A stretch of 64,000 nucleotides of DNA from Planctomycetia bacterium (GCA_030527185.1 JAUNBF010000001.1:115376-179375); one strand, 5' to 3'; counted from the stretch's first letter, positions 8,451 to 18,191 are shown. The notes: generated from the sequence alone by a model not told the origin. Program-made: numbers and translations.

Positions 8451-11204
8451 TCAAAATTTTTTCTCTTTTCTCCATTCCGTGGCACCCAACATTCCCCAAT
8501 AACGTCCCACGGCCATCAAAATCAGGAGAGCATTTCCCCCCGCCACGAGGAAAAATATCTTCAGCGACCCGACCCCCGCGCCATAGCCATGCAGGGCACT
8601 TCCGAGGATGTAGTTCACACCGTACCAGGCCATGATAATTGCCATGGCACCCAAAACGGAGCCGATCGGGAGCGTCATTTCCCCCAGCAGTCGGACATAC
8701 CGTCCATGGAGAATCAGAAGATAGACGAGCAGGGAAATCAACGCCCAGACTTCCTTCCGATCCCAACTCCAGAACCGTCCCCACGAAACGTCCGCCCAGA
8801 GGCCGCCCAAAATCGTGCCGATGACCAACAGCAAAACAGCCGCCTGCATACAGCGGTAAATCAGTTCCGAAAGCGTCTGGCAAATGGCCGGTTCCGTCCG
8901 CTTCCCATCCATTTCGGGATATTTTCCCAAGGCGTAAATCAGGAGCGATAAATTCCCCAAAGCCCACGCCAGCATCCCGGCACCGTAGCTGGCCACAATC
9001 GTGATAACGTGTACGGAAAGCCAGTAGTTGTCCCGCAAAATCGGCATCAGATTCCGCAAATTGGCGTTGAAAAGCGACGTGCAGGAATACGCGATGTACG
9101 AAATCAGGAAGACAATCAGCGAAGTTGCCAACGCAAACCAGATTTTCTGGTCTCCCGCCACGTTCCACGAACCGCGTTCTTTCCAGAGCCAATAAGCGGC
9201 CCCCACCGGTGTCAATACCATCCGGGGAATCCACCAGACCAACACACCGAGCGTCAAAATCCCCGTCAGCCAGACCACCTGATCCGAAAGGGAGGGGAAC
9301 GTCGCTCCGATGGCAAGCCGGGGGGTGAGGCTGATGACGTTGTATCCATCCCCCAATCCGAAACCGGCACAGGTCAGCAGCCAGACAATCCCCCCCATCA
9401 GAAACAGACGAACGGGGAACAAGCCCCAGGCGATTTTTCGAGCGACCGTCTCTTTTTCCCCTCCCGGCGAGGTCGCCTGCCAACCGAATGAAAACGCGGG
9501 TTCCAGAATTTGCCGCAGCGAAAGCCAGATTCCCATCACGCCTGCCGTCCACGACACAAACACGATCGTTTCAAACATATTCGTGACCGGTGCCCGTCCC
9601 ATAATCCACGAACGCAGTGCCAGTCCCCAAGTCGTGAATCCAACCCCCACCACCAGGAAAACGAGTCCCAGAATCCACAAAATGGAGCGAATTTTCGGGA
9701 AAATTCCCCCCGAATCTTTCGATTGCGCCAAAACCAGCGAAAAAATCCCCGCCAGTCCCAACAGCAAAAACGCCACAAAGGGAAATACCCAGCCCCAGAG
9801 GAACGGGGTGAGGTGGTAGTAGAAAACTTCCCGCCGCAGGTTGGTCGGATCGGTTGGATACACGGTAGCGTGCAGAATTTCGTCGTCCCGCCGCTCTTTC
9901 GGAAGGAGATTTTCCCGAATCGAGGCCGTTTCTTGTGCCAACTCTTGAATTTGTTCGGCAAATTGTTCCGACGCTTGCGTAAAATCCGCTCCCCGCTTGG
10001 CTTTCCACGCCTGAACCATCCCGGAAAAAGCCTGTCGAATGGCATCGATGGTGGGGTGCGCTTTTTCGGGAAATTGCCGCAAAATTCCCTCCCGGCTTCC
10101 ATACAAAAGAGCATGAAGACTCAACCAGGGGTGCATCTGAACCGACTCATCCCGCCACGCATCCAGCGGTGCCGCGTCGAGCGAAGGCAAAATGTTCAAC
10201 GGCATTCCATCGTCATACAGAGCGTACTGCAACTCATTGTACTGAATTGCCAGTCGTTTCATCTGCACCCAGTGCGTTCGGGACTGCGACTGGACGTACT
10301 GCCACTGCGGCGGCGAAATCCCCTCCGGGGCGGGCGTTTGCAACAATTGAAGAATGTACGTCTCCACCTCTTTCGCGAGCGTTTCCGAGTCCCGAACGAG
10401 TGCTCCGGTGGGAACCGCCAGTGCCTCCAGCGAAACGGATTGCGTATTCTGCTCTTTGCCATCCTTCCAGAAAAGCTGTCCCAGCGTCTGCAAATGCGCG
10501 GAAATCTTCTCCGCCAGACCTTTGTTGGCGAGTGGCATTTTGGAAATTCCCGGCTGCAATCCCATGCTCCAGGTCTGCATAACGGAAACGAGCCGTTCCA
10601 TAAACTCCGTCCGAAGCGTTCCTGCCGTTTGAGGATGGAACGTCAGCGCCCGATACGCCATGATTTGTCGCTCCAACTGCGTCAGTGCGTCGAACAACTC
10701 CTTTTCTGCCGGAGGATAATTCCCGTCCGGAGACGTTTTTTTGGCCGCTTCCAGTTCTGCTACCAGATGTTCGTATTCGGGGGAAGTATAAAACCGAATC
10801 GTCTCGGCAGGAGAAACTTTGGAAAGCCGCACACCCGCCTCATCATGGAGCGGCAGCCCCATCCGCGTTCGCAAAACTTCCTTTTCCAACGGCAAAAACG
10901 GCACATCTTCCCACAGTTCCGGCTCCACCAGCCAGGAGAAAAAAATCTCACTGGAGCGAAAAGAACGTTTCTCCCCCTGAAAAACCAGCCGTGGCTTTTC
11001 CCGTCCGCAAATCTGCAAAACTTCCAGCCGTGCCAGCGCGTCGAGCGGCATGATCCGTCCCTGATGGAAAACGGGAAGCGTTTCCCAGTGCGACCAGTCC
11101 CACGACTTCGTTTTCGCCGATTCCGCCGCCAGCGTTTCCGCCGTTCCCACCAGAAAACTCATCAGAAGAAAAAAGGCTATTCCCACATTTTTTCGCATCG
11201 TCAT
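8451..11204 (-). CDS. ccsA: Cytochrome c biogenesis protein CcsA (System II heme handling)
   Basis: The C-terminal half of this 917-aa protein has about eight membrane helices. It carries the heme-handling WWD-type motif W-G-R-F-W-S-W-D-R-K-E-V-W (family W-G-x-x-W-x-W-D-x-K-E-x-W) and nearby histidines, including S-V-H-V-I-T and L-I-L-H-G-R-Y. The N-terminal ~500 residues are a signal sequence plus a predicted periplasmic region of unknown role; many CcsA proteins lack it, while fused or extended CcsA proteins occur in planctomycetes and Bacteroidetes. The ATG at 11204 overlaps the stop of resB (TGATG), so the two are translationally coupled; an alternative ATG lies at 11198. With ResB it would carry heme outward and attach it to CxxCH proteins such as the one at 2-1372. 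Confidence 0.87.
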   Translation of the reverse strand: MTMRKNVGIAFFLLMSFLVGTAETLAAESAKTKSWDWSHWETLPVFHQGRIMPLDALARLEVLQICGREKPRLVFQGEKRSFRSSEIFFSWLVEPELWEDVPFLPLEKEVLRTRMGLPLHDEAGVRLSKVSPAETIRFYTSPEYEHLVAELEAAKKTSPDGNYPPAEKELFDALTQLERQIMAYRALTFHPQTAGTLRTEFMERLVSVMQTWSMGLQPGISKMPLANKGLAEKISAHLQTLGQLFWKDGKEQNTQSVSLEALAVPTGALVRDSETLAKEVETYILQLLQTPAPEGISPPQWQYVQSQSRTHWVQMKRLAIQYNELQYALYDDGMPLNILPSLDAAPLDAWRDESVQMHPWLSLHALLYGSREGILRQFPEKAHPTIDAIRQAFSGMVQAWKAKRGADFTQASEQFAEQIQELAQETASIRENLLPKERRDDEILHATVYPTDPTNLRREVFYYHLTPFLWGWVFPFVAFLLLGLAGIFSLVLAQSKDSGGIFPKIRSILWILGLVFLVVGVGFTTWGLALRSWIMGRAPVTNMFETIVFVSWTAGVMGIWLSLRQILEPAFSFGWQATSPGGEKETVARKIAWGLFPVRLFLMGGIVWLLTCAGFGLGDGYNVISLTPRLAIGATFPSLSDQVVWLTGILTLGVLVWWIPRMVLTPVGAAYWLWKERGSWNVAGDQKIWFALATSLIVFLISYIAYSCTSLFNANLRNLMPILRDNYWLSVHVITIVASYGAGMLAWALGNLSLLIYALGKYPEMDGKRTEPAICQTLSELIYRCMQAAVLLLVIGTILGGLWADVSWGRFWSWDRKEVWALISLLVYLLILHGRYVRLLGEMTLPIGSVLGAMAIIMAWYGVNYILGSALHGYGAGVGSLKIFFLVAGGNALLILMAVGRYWGMLGATEWRKEKKF

Positions 11205-13222
11205 CACCCTTCCTTCCCCGCCTTTTTCCCCTGAATCTTCCGCATTCCCAGCAGCGTCATCCCCAACACCATCAGGAGACAACCCAGATACAACAACCCC
11301 CGTCCCGGTGCGTGATTGACCGTAAACCACGAGATGTAAAGTTGTTCCCGCAAGTCCCCTGCCGAAACCACTTTCTGGAAAAGCGGGTCGTTGGGCAAAA
11401 TCGGACCGCGAAACGACGATTGGTACACCCGCCAGATACGGTGCGTCTGCGGGTCGGCAAAATCGACGGGCTGATTCAGGTGGATTCGGATGTTTTTCTG
11501 CCGCACGTCCTCCGATTCGCGATCAAGGAGAGAGACTTCACTCGAATAATGTGCCGCCATCGACGTGCCCGGGTCCAGCCGCCGATGAAAACGGTTCAGA
11601 AAGAGCCGAAAACCGAGGTCCACCTGGTCAGGAGCGAGCGAAACCGTCACCGTTCGCTCTTTTCCCGGAAGCGAAATCAGCTCCCACTCTGCCGCCGAGG
11701 GTTCGGGGAACGTGGGGTCGGGAAGTTGTGCCCGAATCCACCCTTCGTAACGGTTTCCATCGACTTCCAACGCAATTTTGACAAATTTCAAATCGAGTCC
11801 CTTTTTCTCCATCCCGCTCAACCGCCAATCTTTCAACGGCACCGAAACGATACCATATCCCGGAATATCCTCTTGCGGAATCGGGAGGATTTTTACCGTC
11901 ATGGCGTTGGGTGTCCTGGGAAAAACTTCCACGGACTGATTTTCCCGCAATTCCTGTTCCGGCGTCGCGATCGGCACCCAGTCGGGACGTTTCCACGTAC
12001 GAGCATACCACTTTCCATCGGGAGATTCCAGAATTTCCAGCCGTGGGCAGTCGATCAGCTTCCGCATTCGCTCCATCATCGGCTTCATCGACCGCTCCTC
12101 CTCCGAAACCGGGAGCGTCTGCCCATCCGGGGAAGTGTACTCCAAAACTTCCGCCTGCGTCCAGAGGTAACCGTAGATTTTCTCCGCGTAACCCTGCGTA
12201 CTCATTTCCGGTGAATCGGCCACGAGCGTCAACTCCGCCCGCGTCTCCCCCTTTTCCACCACCAGTTTGGCCATGTTGATTTCCGGCTCCACCCGCAGAA
12301 GGGTAAGCTGCCACTGCGTCGCTGGCAACTGCCAAATTTTTCCCAATGGCAATTGATTCAACGGTACGAAATAGACCTTCCCCTCCAGCCACAACGTTAC
12401 CAATCCCTCCTTCGCGGGATTTTTCAGCAAACCAAACTCCGGCCTGCACTGCAAAAATGCGGAAACTTCCTCCGCGTTGGCGGCTTTTTTATAGACAATC
12501 GCCTCTCCCGACGCCGTTCGTGGACGCTGATCCATTCGGGCATGGCTCAAAAAGAAAGTTTCCCGTTGACCATCCTGCACAATCTCGATCTGCCGCTGCC
12601 GCGAAACTGGCACCATCTCCACCCGCGTCCGATAGTCCAGCACTTCCAGCCGAATCCCCCCTTCGTCGTACAAAACAGGCCGCGTTCGGGAGGAAGGAAT
12701 CCAACGCCACGGAAATTGCGGCAGTCTTTCCCCCACGCCAATCGCAAAAAACGGCCCGCCCTGATAAAATTCCCACGAAAACGGTCCCGGTTGGAAAGAA
12801 ACCGCCCGTTCCTCACCCTTTTTCGACTCGTCCAATGGCTGAATCTTCAACTGAAAATGGAGCGAATCAGCCGTGGCAATCCCATTGCTCGTCCCTTCAA
12901 AAATGCCGAGCGTGGCGTCCTGGCCGTACCACAGCGTCGTGGCACACCCCGCCATCAGCACCAGAATCCCCAGGTGCGTCAACAGAAACCCACTCTGCTC
13001 CTTCCGCCAGGGATAGCGTACCAACGCACTGGTCAAAACGCTCACCCCCAAAAGTCCGCACAGGCACAAAAACCACCACGAATGGTAAATCGCAAACGAT
13101 GACGCGGCACTCCCATACTGGCTGTCCACCACCGTCGCCCAAGCCAGAACCACTCCCAGCACCAGCAAAATGACGACCGCAAATCGCATGGAACCCAAAA
13201 AACGGAGAATACGCATGACCAT
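11204..13222 (-). CDS. resB: ResB/CcsB-type cytochrome c biogenesis protein
   Basis: This 672-aa protein begins with the ResB N-terminus (M-R-I-L-R-F-L-G-S-M-R-F-A-V-V-I-L-L-V-L) and has three N-terminal membrane helices, including the L-L-T-H-L-G-I-L-V-L-M-A-G segment. A long periplasmic domain and one C-terminal helix (G-L-L-Y-L-G-C-L-L-M-V-L-G) follow. ResB/Ccs1 binds apocytochrome and works with CcsA. Candidate starts are the GTG at 13228 and the ATGs at 13222 and 13216; no strong SD separates them. It is downstream of tatC (39-bp gap) and overlaps ccsA by one base, so the three appear to be one transcript. Confidence 0.87.
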   Translation of the reverse strand: MVMRILRFLGSMRFAVVILLVLGVVLAWATVVDSQYGSAASSFAIYHSWWFLCLCGLLGVSVLTSALVRYPWRKEQSGFLLTHLGILVLMAGCATTLWYGQDATLGIFEGTSNGIATADSLHFQLKIQPLDESKKGEERAVSFQPGPFSWEFYQGGPFFAIGVGERLPQFPWRWIPSSRTRPVLYDEGGIRLEVLDYRTRVEMVPVSRQRQIEIVQDGQRETFFLSHARMDQRPRTASGEAIVYKKAANAEEVSAFLQCRPEFGLLKNPAKEGLVTLWLEGKVYFVPLNQLPLGKIWQLPATQWQLTLLRVEPEINMAKLVVEKGETRAELTLVADSPEMSTQGYAEKIYGYLWTQAEVLEYTSPDGQTLPVSEEERSMKPMMERMRKLIDCPRLEILESPDGKWYARTWKRPDWVPIATPEQELRENQSVEVFPRTPNAMTVKILPIPQEDIPGYGIVSVPLKDWRLSGMEKKGLDLKFVKIALEVDGNRYEGWIRAQLPDPTFPEPSAAEWELISLPGKERTVTVSLAPDQVDLGFRLFLNRFHRRLDPGTSMAAHYSSEVSLLDRESEDVRQKNIRIHLNQPVDFADPQTHRIWRVYQSSFRGPILPNDPLFQKVVSAGDLREQLYISWFTVNHAPGRGLLYLGCLLMVLGMTLLGMRKIQGKKAGKEG

Positions 13223-13261
13223 ACTCACAACAACGAAAAAGGGTTGATAATTGTTAATAGT

Positions 13262-14482
13262 TCAGCTTTTTGGTTCAAAGGCGTAGGGATTTTTCCGGCG
13301 TGGCATCATTTTGCACAAGAAAATCCCGCCAACATACAAAAACGACAGGGGGATGGCCATCAAAACCATGCTGGTTGGGTCGGCGGGGGTGAGGATCATG
13401 GAGATGAAAAAGATGCCCAGAATCGAAATTCGCCAGTAGCTGGTGTACATGTGGACGCTGAAAATCCCGATTCGCTCCAGGAAAAGCATGACCAACGGCA
13501 ACTGGAAACTGATTCCAAACCCGATCGGCAAAATCAGGAAGAAATTCAGCCACTCACTGATTCGCGGGTCCGGCTCGATTCCCATCCAACTATTGAAACT
13601 GAACAAAAATTCCAAAACCGGCTGGAAGACGAAGAAAAAGGCCAAAAACGCCCCGCCGAGGAAAAGCCCCAGACTGAACGGGAGGAAAATGTGTACGTAT
13701 TTTCGTTCATGCGGATAGAGACCCGCCGCGATGAAGCTCCAGATTTGCCAGAAAACCCATGGACTGGAGAGAATCACGCCTGCCAGAAGCGATGCCTTGA
13801 TGTAAATCATGAACGTTTCCTGCACGGCAAAGTTTTTCACCTGCGTTCGCGGGTCGCTCTCCGAGGGACGCCAGACGTAAAGCGAAATCAGTTCGGTCGG
13901 TCCCGCGTTTTCCACGGCATTTTCCGCCGTTTCCTGAGCCGTGACCGCCACGTTTTCCGTCACGTCCACCCCTTTTTCCGAAAGCGATTCGCTAATCCAC
14001 GTTCCCCACTTCTCGAACGAAAAGTAATCCGCCACACTCCAGGCCTTCTCCTCTTCCGACGCCGCGGTCACTTCCTCTTCCGGCGAAGCGAGCTGGTCTA
14101 AAAAAGGAGACTCCTTCGGCAACGTCGTGGGATCCAGCCCCAGCACTTTCGCCAATTCCACCGGATTGACGAGGAGTTTTTCCGCCGTCAGGTGGTACTG
14201 TTGCGGAAGCCGTTCAACATCGGTTCCGTAACCTCGCGTCTGGAAATCGTCCTTGTTTTTCTGAATGGCCGTGTGGGCACGTCCCTGATAATACTGCGTC
14301 AGCGCACCTCGCAGCGGTGATTGAATCACCTCCACCACCTTGCCGCCCAAAATCAGCCCGATTAAAAATCCCACCACCAGGCCCAAGATGGCTCGGAAAA
14401 GGCAGGTTCGCAATTCTTCCAGATGCTCTCCAAAGGACATGGTACTCTCTTTGAAAAGATCGTCTTCATCAATATGTGACAT
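13262..14482 (-). CDS. tatC: Sec-independent protein translocase TatC with a large insertion
   Basis: This 406-aa protein contains the TatC core: F-G-E-H-L-E-E-L-R at the N-terminus, then S-S-P-W-V-F-W-Q-I-W-S-F-I-A-A-G-L-Y-P-H-E-R-K-Y and four more helices. TatC is normally about 250 aa. The excess is an acidic insertion of about 140 residues between the first and second helices (roughly residues 55-190), in the first periplasmic region. The ATG at 14482 is used; ATG 14494 is an alternative. TatC recognises twin-arginine signals, and two candidate substrates lie nearby (the S-R-R-D-W-I-K oxidoreductase at 16387 and the S-R-R-Q-F-L-K segment in the protein at 18192). No tatA/tatB gene is adjacent. 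Confidence 0.88.
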   Translation of the reverse strand: MSHIDEDDLFKESTMSFGEHLEELRTCLFRAILGLVVGFLIGLILGGKVVEVIQSPLRGALTQYYQGRAHTAIQKNKDDFQTRGYGTDVERLPQQYHLTAEKLLVNPVELAKVLGLDPTTLPKESPFLDQLASPEEEVTAASEEEKAWSVADYFSFEKWGTWISESLSEKGVDVTENVAVTAQETAENAVENAGPTELISLYVWRPSESDPRTQVKNFAVQETFMIYIKASLLAGVILSSPWVFWQIWSFIAAGLYPHERKYVHIFLPFSLGLFLGGAFLAFFFVFQPVLEFLFSFNSWMGIEPDPRISEWLNFFLILPIGFGISFQLPLVMLFLERIGIFSVHMYTSYWRISILGIFFISMILTPADPTSMVLMAIPLSFLYVGGIFLCKMMPRRKNPYAFEPKS

Positions 14483-14494
14483 GGTTTTTCCCAT

Positions 14495-15016
14495 CAAAAG
14501 GGTTTGGTTCTGTTTTCACTAGTAGGGGATGGGGCATTGCCAACACCCTCTTCTATAATAACAGACTTTTCAGGAAATTCCAACCGGGGCGGGAAAATTT
14601 TTTCACGACGTTTCCCAACCTCCCCCAGGGAGTGAAAGAAAGAGGCAAAAACCGCGTATTTTCCCAAGGATTTTCAAAAAAATCAAAAAACAGACTGCGT
14701 GAATTTTAGCAATGGCGGGGAATGGGAGAAATGAGAGGGGCATTGTGTTGTGTGAAAATTATTCACGGCATTTTGGAAAAGGAAACTCACGAAAACGAGG
14801 GGAGGGGAATGAATATCTCGATCACATTTACTTTTTCAACATCGCCCTGAATACGACCGCCCTGAATACGCAAAAATTTTGTTTGTCCTGGCAATCCCCC
14901 CCTTGTTTTTCCGTGGGCTTTGGAGCATACTGAAAGAATAGAGCCTTGAGGAGAAAGGTTTTATCGACGAAAATGGTCAAAGAAGTGAAAACAAGCAGGA
15001 ATGGGTCGGAATCATA
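14495..15016. other. 522-bp intergenic region
   Basis: The region separates divergent tatC and the SUMF1-like gene. Apart from the candidate promoter at 14903-14931, I see only AT-rich sequence, a 7-C tract (14896-14902) just upstream of the -35 box, and a short tandem GCCCTGAATACG duplication near 14845-14870. No gene is supported. Confidence 0.5.
14903..14931 (+). promoter_or_regulatory. Candidate promoter of the SUMF1-like/FAD oxidoreductase pair
   Basis: TTGTTT, 17 bp, CATACT, followed by a leader of about 80 nt to the ATG at 15017. It is weaker than the other promoters in the window. Confidence 0.5.
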
Positions 15017-16360
15017 ATGAACAGGTACTTTTTATGTCTGATGGTGGGGCTGTTGTCCTGGGTGTTGGCGGGAAATGGAGAGTGGTCGGTACTGGCACAG
15101 GAAAACGAAGCGCCGGCGGCTGAAAAAGAGGATACTCCGGCAGCGAAAAAGAAAACGACCAGGAAAAAGACGACGAAAAAAAAGAGTACAAAGAAAAAGG
15201 CGGATGCCGATGAGGAAGAGGAAGCGGCGAAACCGAAAAGAGCGTCTCGCAAAGCGGTGAAAAAGGATGACGCGGCAGCCCAGGAAGCGGCTGAGGAAGA
15301 AACGTTGATGGAAGAGGCCGAGCAGGAAGTTGCGGATGCCCCTACCGAAGAGATGGAAGAAGCGGCGGAAGAGACGTTGACGACGGTGGAAACGCCGGAG
15401 GAGGTTGCGGAAGAGACTGCCCCGGAGGAAATGGCGGAAGAGAGTACGGAAGAGGCCGTTTCCGAAACGCCACGGCGTGGGCGACGTTGTAAACTGGTGA
15501 ATCCAGGAACCGAGGCGGGGGAACAGGAAACGATTACGGTCAATAAGGTGAAATACACGTTTTGCTGGTGTCCGGCCGGGAAGTTTCAGATGGGAAGTCC
15601 CGAAGATGAACCGGGACATACCAATGCGGAAAAACAGCATGAAGTCACGATTTCCAAAGGTTTCTGGATGCTGAAAACGGAAGTGACGCAGGGAATGTAC
15701 CAAAGTCTGATGGGAAAAAATCCGAGTTACTTCTCCCCGGAAGGTTTCGGGCGGAATTCCGTTCGTCAGGATGGTAAACCGATGGACACGAAAGATTTTC
15801 CGGTTGAGCGTGTTTCCTGGAACGATGCGCAAGTCTTTTGCGAAACCTTTTCCGAGCAGGCAGGTGCCACCTTTACACTTCCCACCGAAGCACAATGGGA
15901 ATATGCGTGTCGGGCAGGGACGACGACTCCTTATTATACCGGGAGCGAAGTCAAACGTTCGGACGCGAATTACAATCTGCCGGGAAAAGAGGGAAATCTG
16001 GATCGCACGGAAAAAGTCGGCTCATTTGGCGAAAATCCATGGCGTTTGTGTGACATGATGGGAAATGTCAGCGAGTGGTGCAGCGACATTTACGACGCGG
16101 AATATTACAACAATTCCCCCGCGACCGACCCGACCGGCCCGGAAGGGGGAAGTGGAAGTCACGTTTTGCGTGGCGGAAATTGGAGTACGGTGTCGTATTA
16201 TTGCCGTAGTGCCAGCCGGAATTTCCTGAACGCGAATTACAATTACGGCCATTATTACGACGGTTTCCGAATCGTTTGCGTGGCGGGAGAAGACGCCGCG
16301 GAAGCGACTCAGGAAGCGATGGAGGAACCGACGGAGGAATCCGAAGATTCGGAAGAATAG
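15017..16360 (+). CDS. Exported SUMF1/FGE-sulfatase-type protein with Lys-rich and Glu-rich linker
   Basis: This 447-aa protein has a signal peptide (residues 1-29), then a lysine/threonine-rich stretch (about 45-95, K-K-K-T-T-R-K-K-T-T-K-K-K-S-T) that resembles histone H1 tails, then an acidic Glu/Ala-rich stretch (about 95-160). A C-terminal formylglycine-generating-enzyme/SUMF1 domain follows (F-Q-M-G-S-P-E-D-E, L-P-T-E-A-Q-W-E-Y-A-C-R-A-G-T, N-V-S-E-W-C-S-D, L-R-G-G-N-W, F-R-I-V). Many planctomycete SUMF1 proteins are not true FGEs, and the paired active-site cysteines of FGE are not evident. A binding role outside the cytoplasm is inferred. The next gene starts 26 bp downstream. Confidence 0.82.
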   Translation: MNRYFLCLMVGLLSWVLAGNGEWSVLAQENEAPAAEKEDTPAAKKKTTRKKTTKKKSTKKKADADEEEEAAKPKRASRKAVKKDDAAAQEAAEEETLMEEAEQEVADAPTEEMEEAAEETLTTVETPEEVAEETAPEEMAEESTEEAVSETPRRGRRCKLVNPGTEAGEQETITVNKVKYTFCWCPAGKFQMGSPEDEPGHTNAEKQHEVTISKGFWMLKTEVTQGMYQSLMGKNPSYFSPEGFGRNSVRQDGKPMDTKDFPVERVSWNDAQVFCETFSEQAGATFTLPTEAQWEYACRAGTTTPYYTGSEVKRSDANYNLPGKEGNLDRTEKVGSFGENPWRLCDMMGNVSEWCSDIYDAEYYNNSPATDPTGPEGGSGSHVLRGGNWSTVSYYCRSASRNFLNANYNYGHYYDGFRIVCVAGEDAAEATQEAMEEPTEESEDSEE

Positions 16361-16386
16361 ATTGAAAGATTCAACAGGAGAATATT

Positions 16387-17772
16387 ATGAAATTCAGTGA
16401 ATTATCTCGCCGGGATTGGATAAAAAGCGTCGGTTTGGGCGTTGGAACCGTGGGACTTTCGTCTCTGGCATCGTTGGAGGCTCAGGCCGATTTTGTGACG
16501 AAGAAAAATGCCAAACGGGGCGTGGTTTATGATGGTTCCGAAGCGGTTCCCTGCCAGTTCGCGGATGGAAAAGTGCTGCGTCCGGCCATGGAAGTGCCGA
16601 AAATCAACGAGACGGACGTTCTGGTCGTCGGCGGTGGTCCGGCCGGGTGCGTGGCGGCGATTGCGGCAGCACGGGCAGGGGTGAAAGTGACGCTGGTGGA
16701 GCGATACAACCATTTTGGCGGGCTGGCGACAGGCGGACTGGTGCTGATTATTCTGGGACACTGGACGAAACAGGGTGACAAAAAAGTCCAGGTTTTGCAG
16801 GGAATCGGCGAAGAGATGATGGCACGTCTGGAAGGGCTTCCCAACGGGATTGTGAACCGCAAACCGGGCGCGAATCCGACGATCGACGCGGAAGTTTACA
16901 AATACCTCCTGGTGGAGATGATTACGGCGGAAAATATCGATGTTTTCCTCCATTCGTGGGCTTTGGATGCCATTGTGGACGATTCCCCGGACGCGAAAAC
17001 CGGCAATCCGGTGGTGAAAGGGGTCGTGATTCAGACGAAAACGGGGCCGCAGGCGATCCTGGCGAAGCAGATTATCGACACGACGGGCGATGGTGACATT
17101 TTTGCCACGTGCGGAGCGGCCTACGATCGGCGGATGTACCATATCGGCTTGCCGTGCCGGTTGGGGAATTTGGATCGCGTGAAGCCGCAGGAGGGGGTGA
17201 AACGTCCTCGATTTTTGGGCGACATTACCCCGATTAACGGCGTTCGCTGGGTGAACATGGGTGGGCCGGACGCGGACGGTGTGGATGTGAAAACGTTGTC
17301 GAAACTGGAACTCAATCACCGGAAGCAGATTTGGAAACAGTACATGGAAATCCGCAATACGCCGGGTTATGAGGAGGTCTATCTGATGGAAACCGCACCG
17401 CAGATGGGCGTTCGGATTACACGTGTTTTGGAAGGGACGGAGGAATTGACGTTGGAAAATGCCCGTGGCGGCAAGACGTACAAGGATTGCGTCGGCGTCG
17501 GCGGGGCGTGGGGTGGCGACCATATCGGTTGGGAAGTCCCTTACGGTTCGTTGATTTCCAAGAATGTGGAAAATATCCTCACAGCAGGACGAAGTGTCTT
17601 TGCCGCTCCCGATATGTCCGATTTGGTTCGCGTCATTCCGAATTGCTGGGTGACGGGGCACTCGGCAGGTTGTGCGGCAGCGGTGGCGGTGAAGGAGAAT
17701 TGCACGTCACGAGATGTGAATATCGAAAACGTGCGGAAACTGCTCCTGGAACAGAAGGCTTATTTGGGCTAG
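16387..17772 (+). CDS. Tat-exported FAD-dependent oxidoreductase
   Basis: This 461-aa protein opens with a twin-arginine signal (S-R-R-D-W-I-K-S-V-G-L-G) and then, after about 75 residues, a Rossmann FAD-binding motif V-V-G-G-G-P-A-G-C-V-A-A-I-A-A-A with the acidic V-E-R-Y end of the second strand. The F-G-G-L-A-T-G-G segment and the C-terminal N-I-L-T-A-G-R...A-G-C-A-A-A-V-A match the planctomycete FAD-dependent oxidoreductase family (PF12831 type). The substrate is unknown. AACAGGAG precedes the ATG. It is in an operon with the SUMF1-like gene; TatC is encoded 2 kb away on the other strand. Confidence 0.87.
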   Translation: MKFSELSRRDWIKSVGLGVGTVGLSSLASLEAQADFVTKKNAKRGVVYDGSEAVPCQFADGKVLRPAMEVPKINETDVLVVGGGPAGCVAAIAAARAGVKVTLVERYNHFGGLATGGLVLIILGHWTKQGDKKVQVLQGIGEEMMARLEGLPNGIVNRKPGANPTIDAEVYKYLLVEMITAENIDVFLHSWALDAIVDDSPDAKTGNPVVKGVVIQTKTGPQAILAKQIIDTTGDGDIFATCGAAYDRRMYHIGLPCRLGNLDRVKPQEGVKRPRFLGDITPINGVRWVNMGGPDADGVDVKTLSKLELNHRKQIWKQYMEIRNTPGYEEVYLMETAPQMGVRITRVLEGTEELTLENARGGKTYKDCVGVGGAWGGDHIGWEVPYGSLISKNVENILTAGRSVFAAPDMSDLVRVIPNCWVTGHSAGCAAAVAVKENCTSRDVNIENVRKLLLEQKAYLG

Positions 17773-17859
17773 TGCTTTGTTAATGAAGTAAAAATGAATA
17801 AAAAATCGCACAAGCGGCACAAATAATCAAAACAATCAAAAATAATAGCGGCGTAGCCG

Positions 17860-18000
17860 CGGACAAAAGTCTTTGGAAAGAGAGGTCTGGAGAGGATAAC
17901 TCTTTCTACAGAAAGGTTTCCTCTCCACGACGGCTCCGTCTTGACGGGAAAGCGGCTATCGGCTTGCCGCAAGCCGCGCTACACCTGGCCGATAGACTTT
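17860..18000. repeat. Palindrome-rich intergenic element
   Basis: Within this stretch GGAGAGGA...TCCTCTCC with an inner CTTTC/GAAAG (about 17890-17927) forms a long hairpin. GCGGCGTAGCCGCGG and CTATCGGCTTGCCGCAAGCCG add shorter palindromes, and GGCCGATAG near 17990 inverts the CTATCGGC at about 17955. It looks like a non-coding repeat unit rather than a gene. It fills part of the 419-bp gap between the FAD oxidoreductase and the iron-sulfur protein genes. Confidence 0.5.
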
Positions 18001-18090
18001 TTCAAATAGTGTTTGATTTTCCAACCTGCACGTTCGGAAGAGGAATTGTGACCCCATATTTAGAAGTTTCACCACTTCCCACGTTATTAT

Positions 18091-18141
18091 TTATCCGCAG
18101 AAGACGCAGATATTTCCATTCTCACTTTTTTCTCGGCGGAT
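18091..18141 (+). repeat. CGCAGA-unit dispersed repeat, copy 3
   Basis: TTATCCGCAGA plus AGACGCAGATATTTCCATTC and a terminal CTCGGCGGA match the reverse complement of 2925-2983 but lack one 9-bp TTACGCAGA unit. The copy number of the unit therefore differs between sites. Confidence 0.7.
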
Positions 18142-18191
18142 AGTTCCCAATGGGGATTAGCGCTGGAGAGAAGTGAGGATAGGAAGGTTTC

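Noticed and set aside
9510..11234. 574-aa plus-strand open frame opposite ccsA
   Set aside because: Composition (Arg/Gln/Pro-rich) and lack of motifs mark it as antisense to a clear CcsA coding frame.
14712..14933. 73-aa plus-strand open frame upstream of the SUMF1-like gene
   Set aside because: No SD, overlaps the candidate promoter, and the composition is not protein-like.
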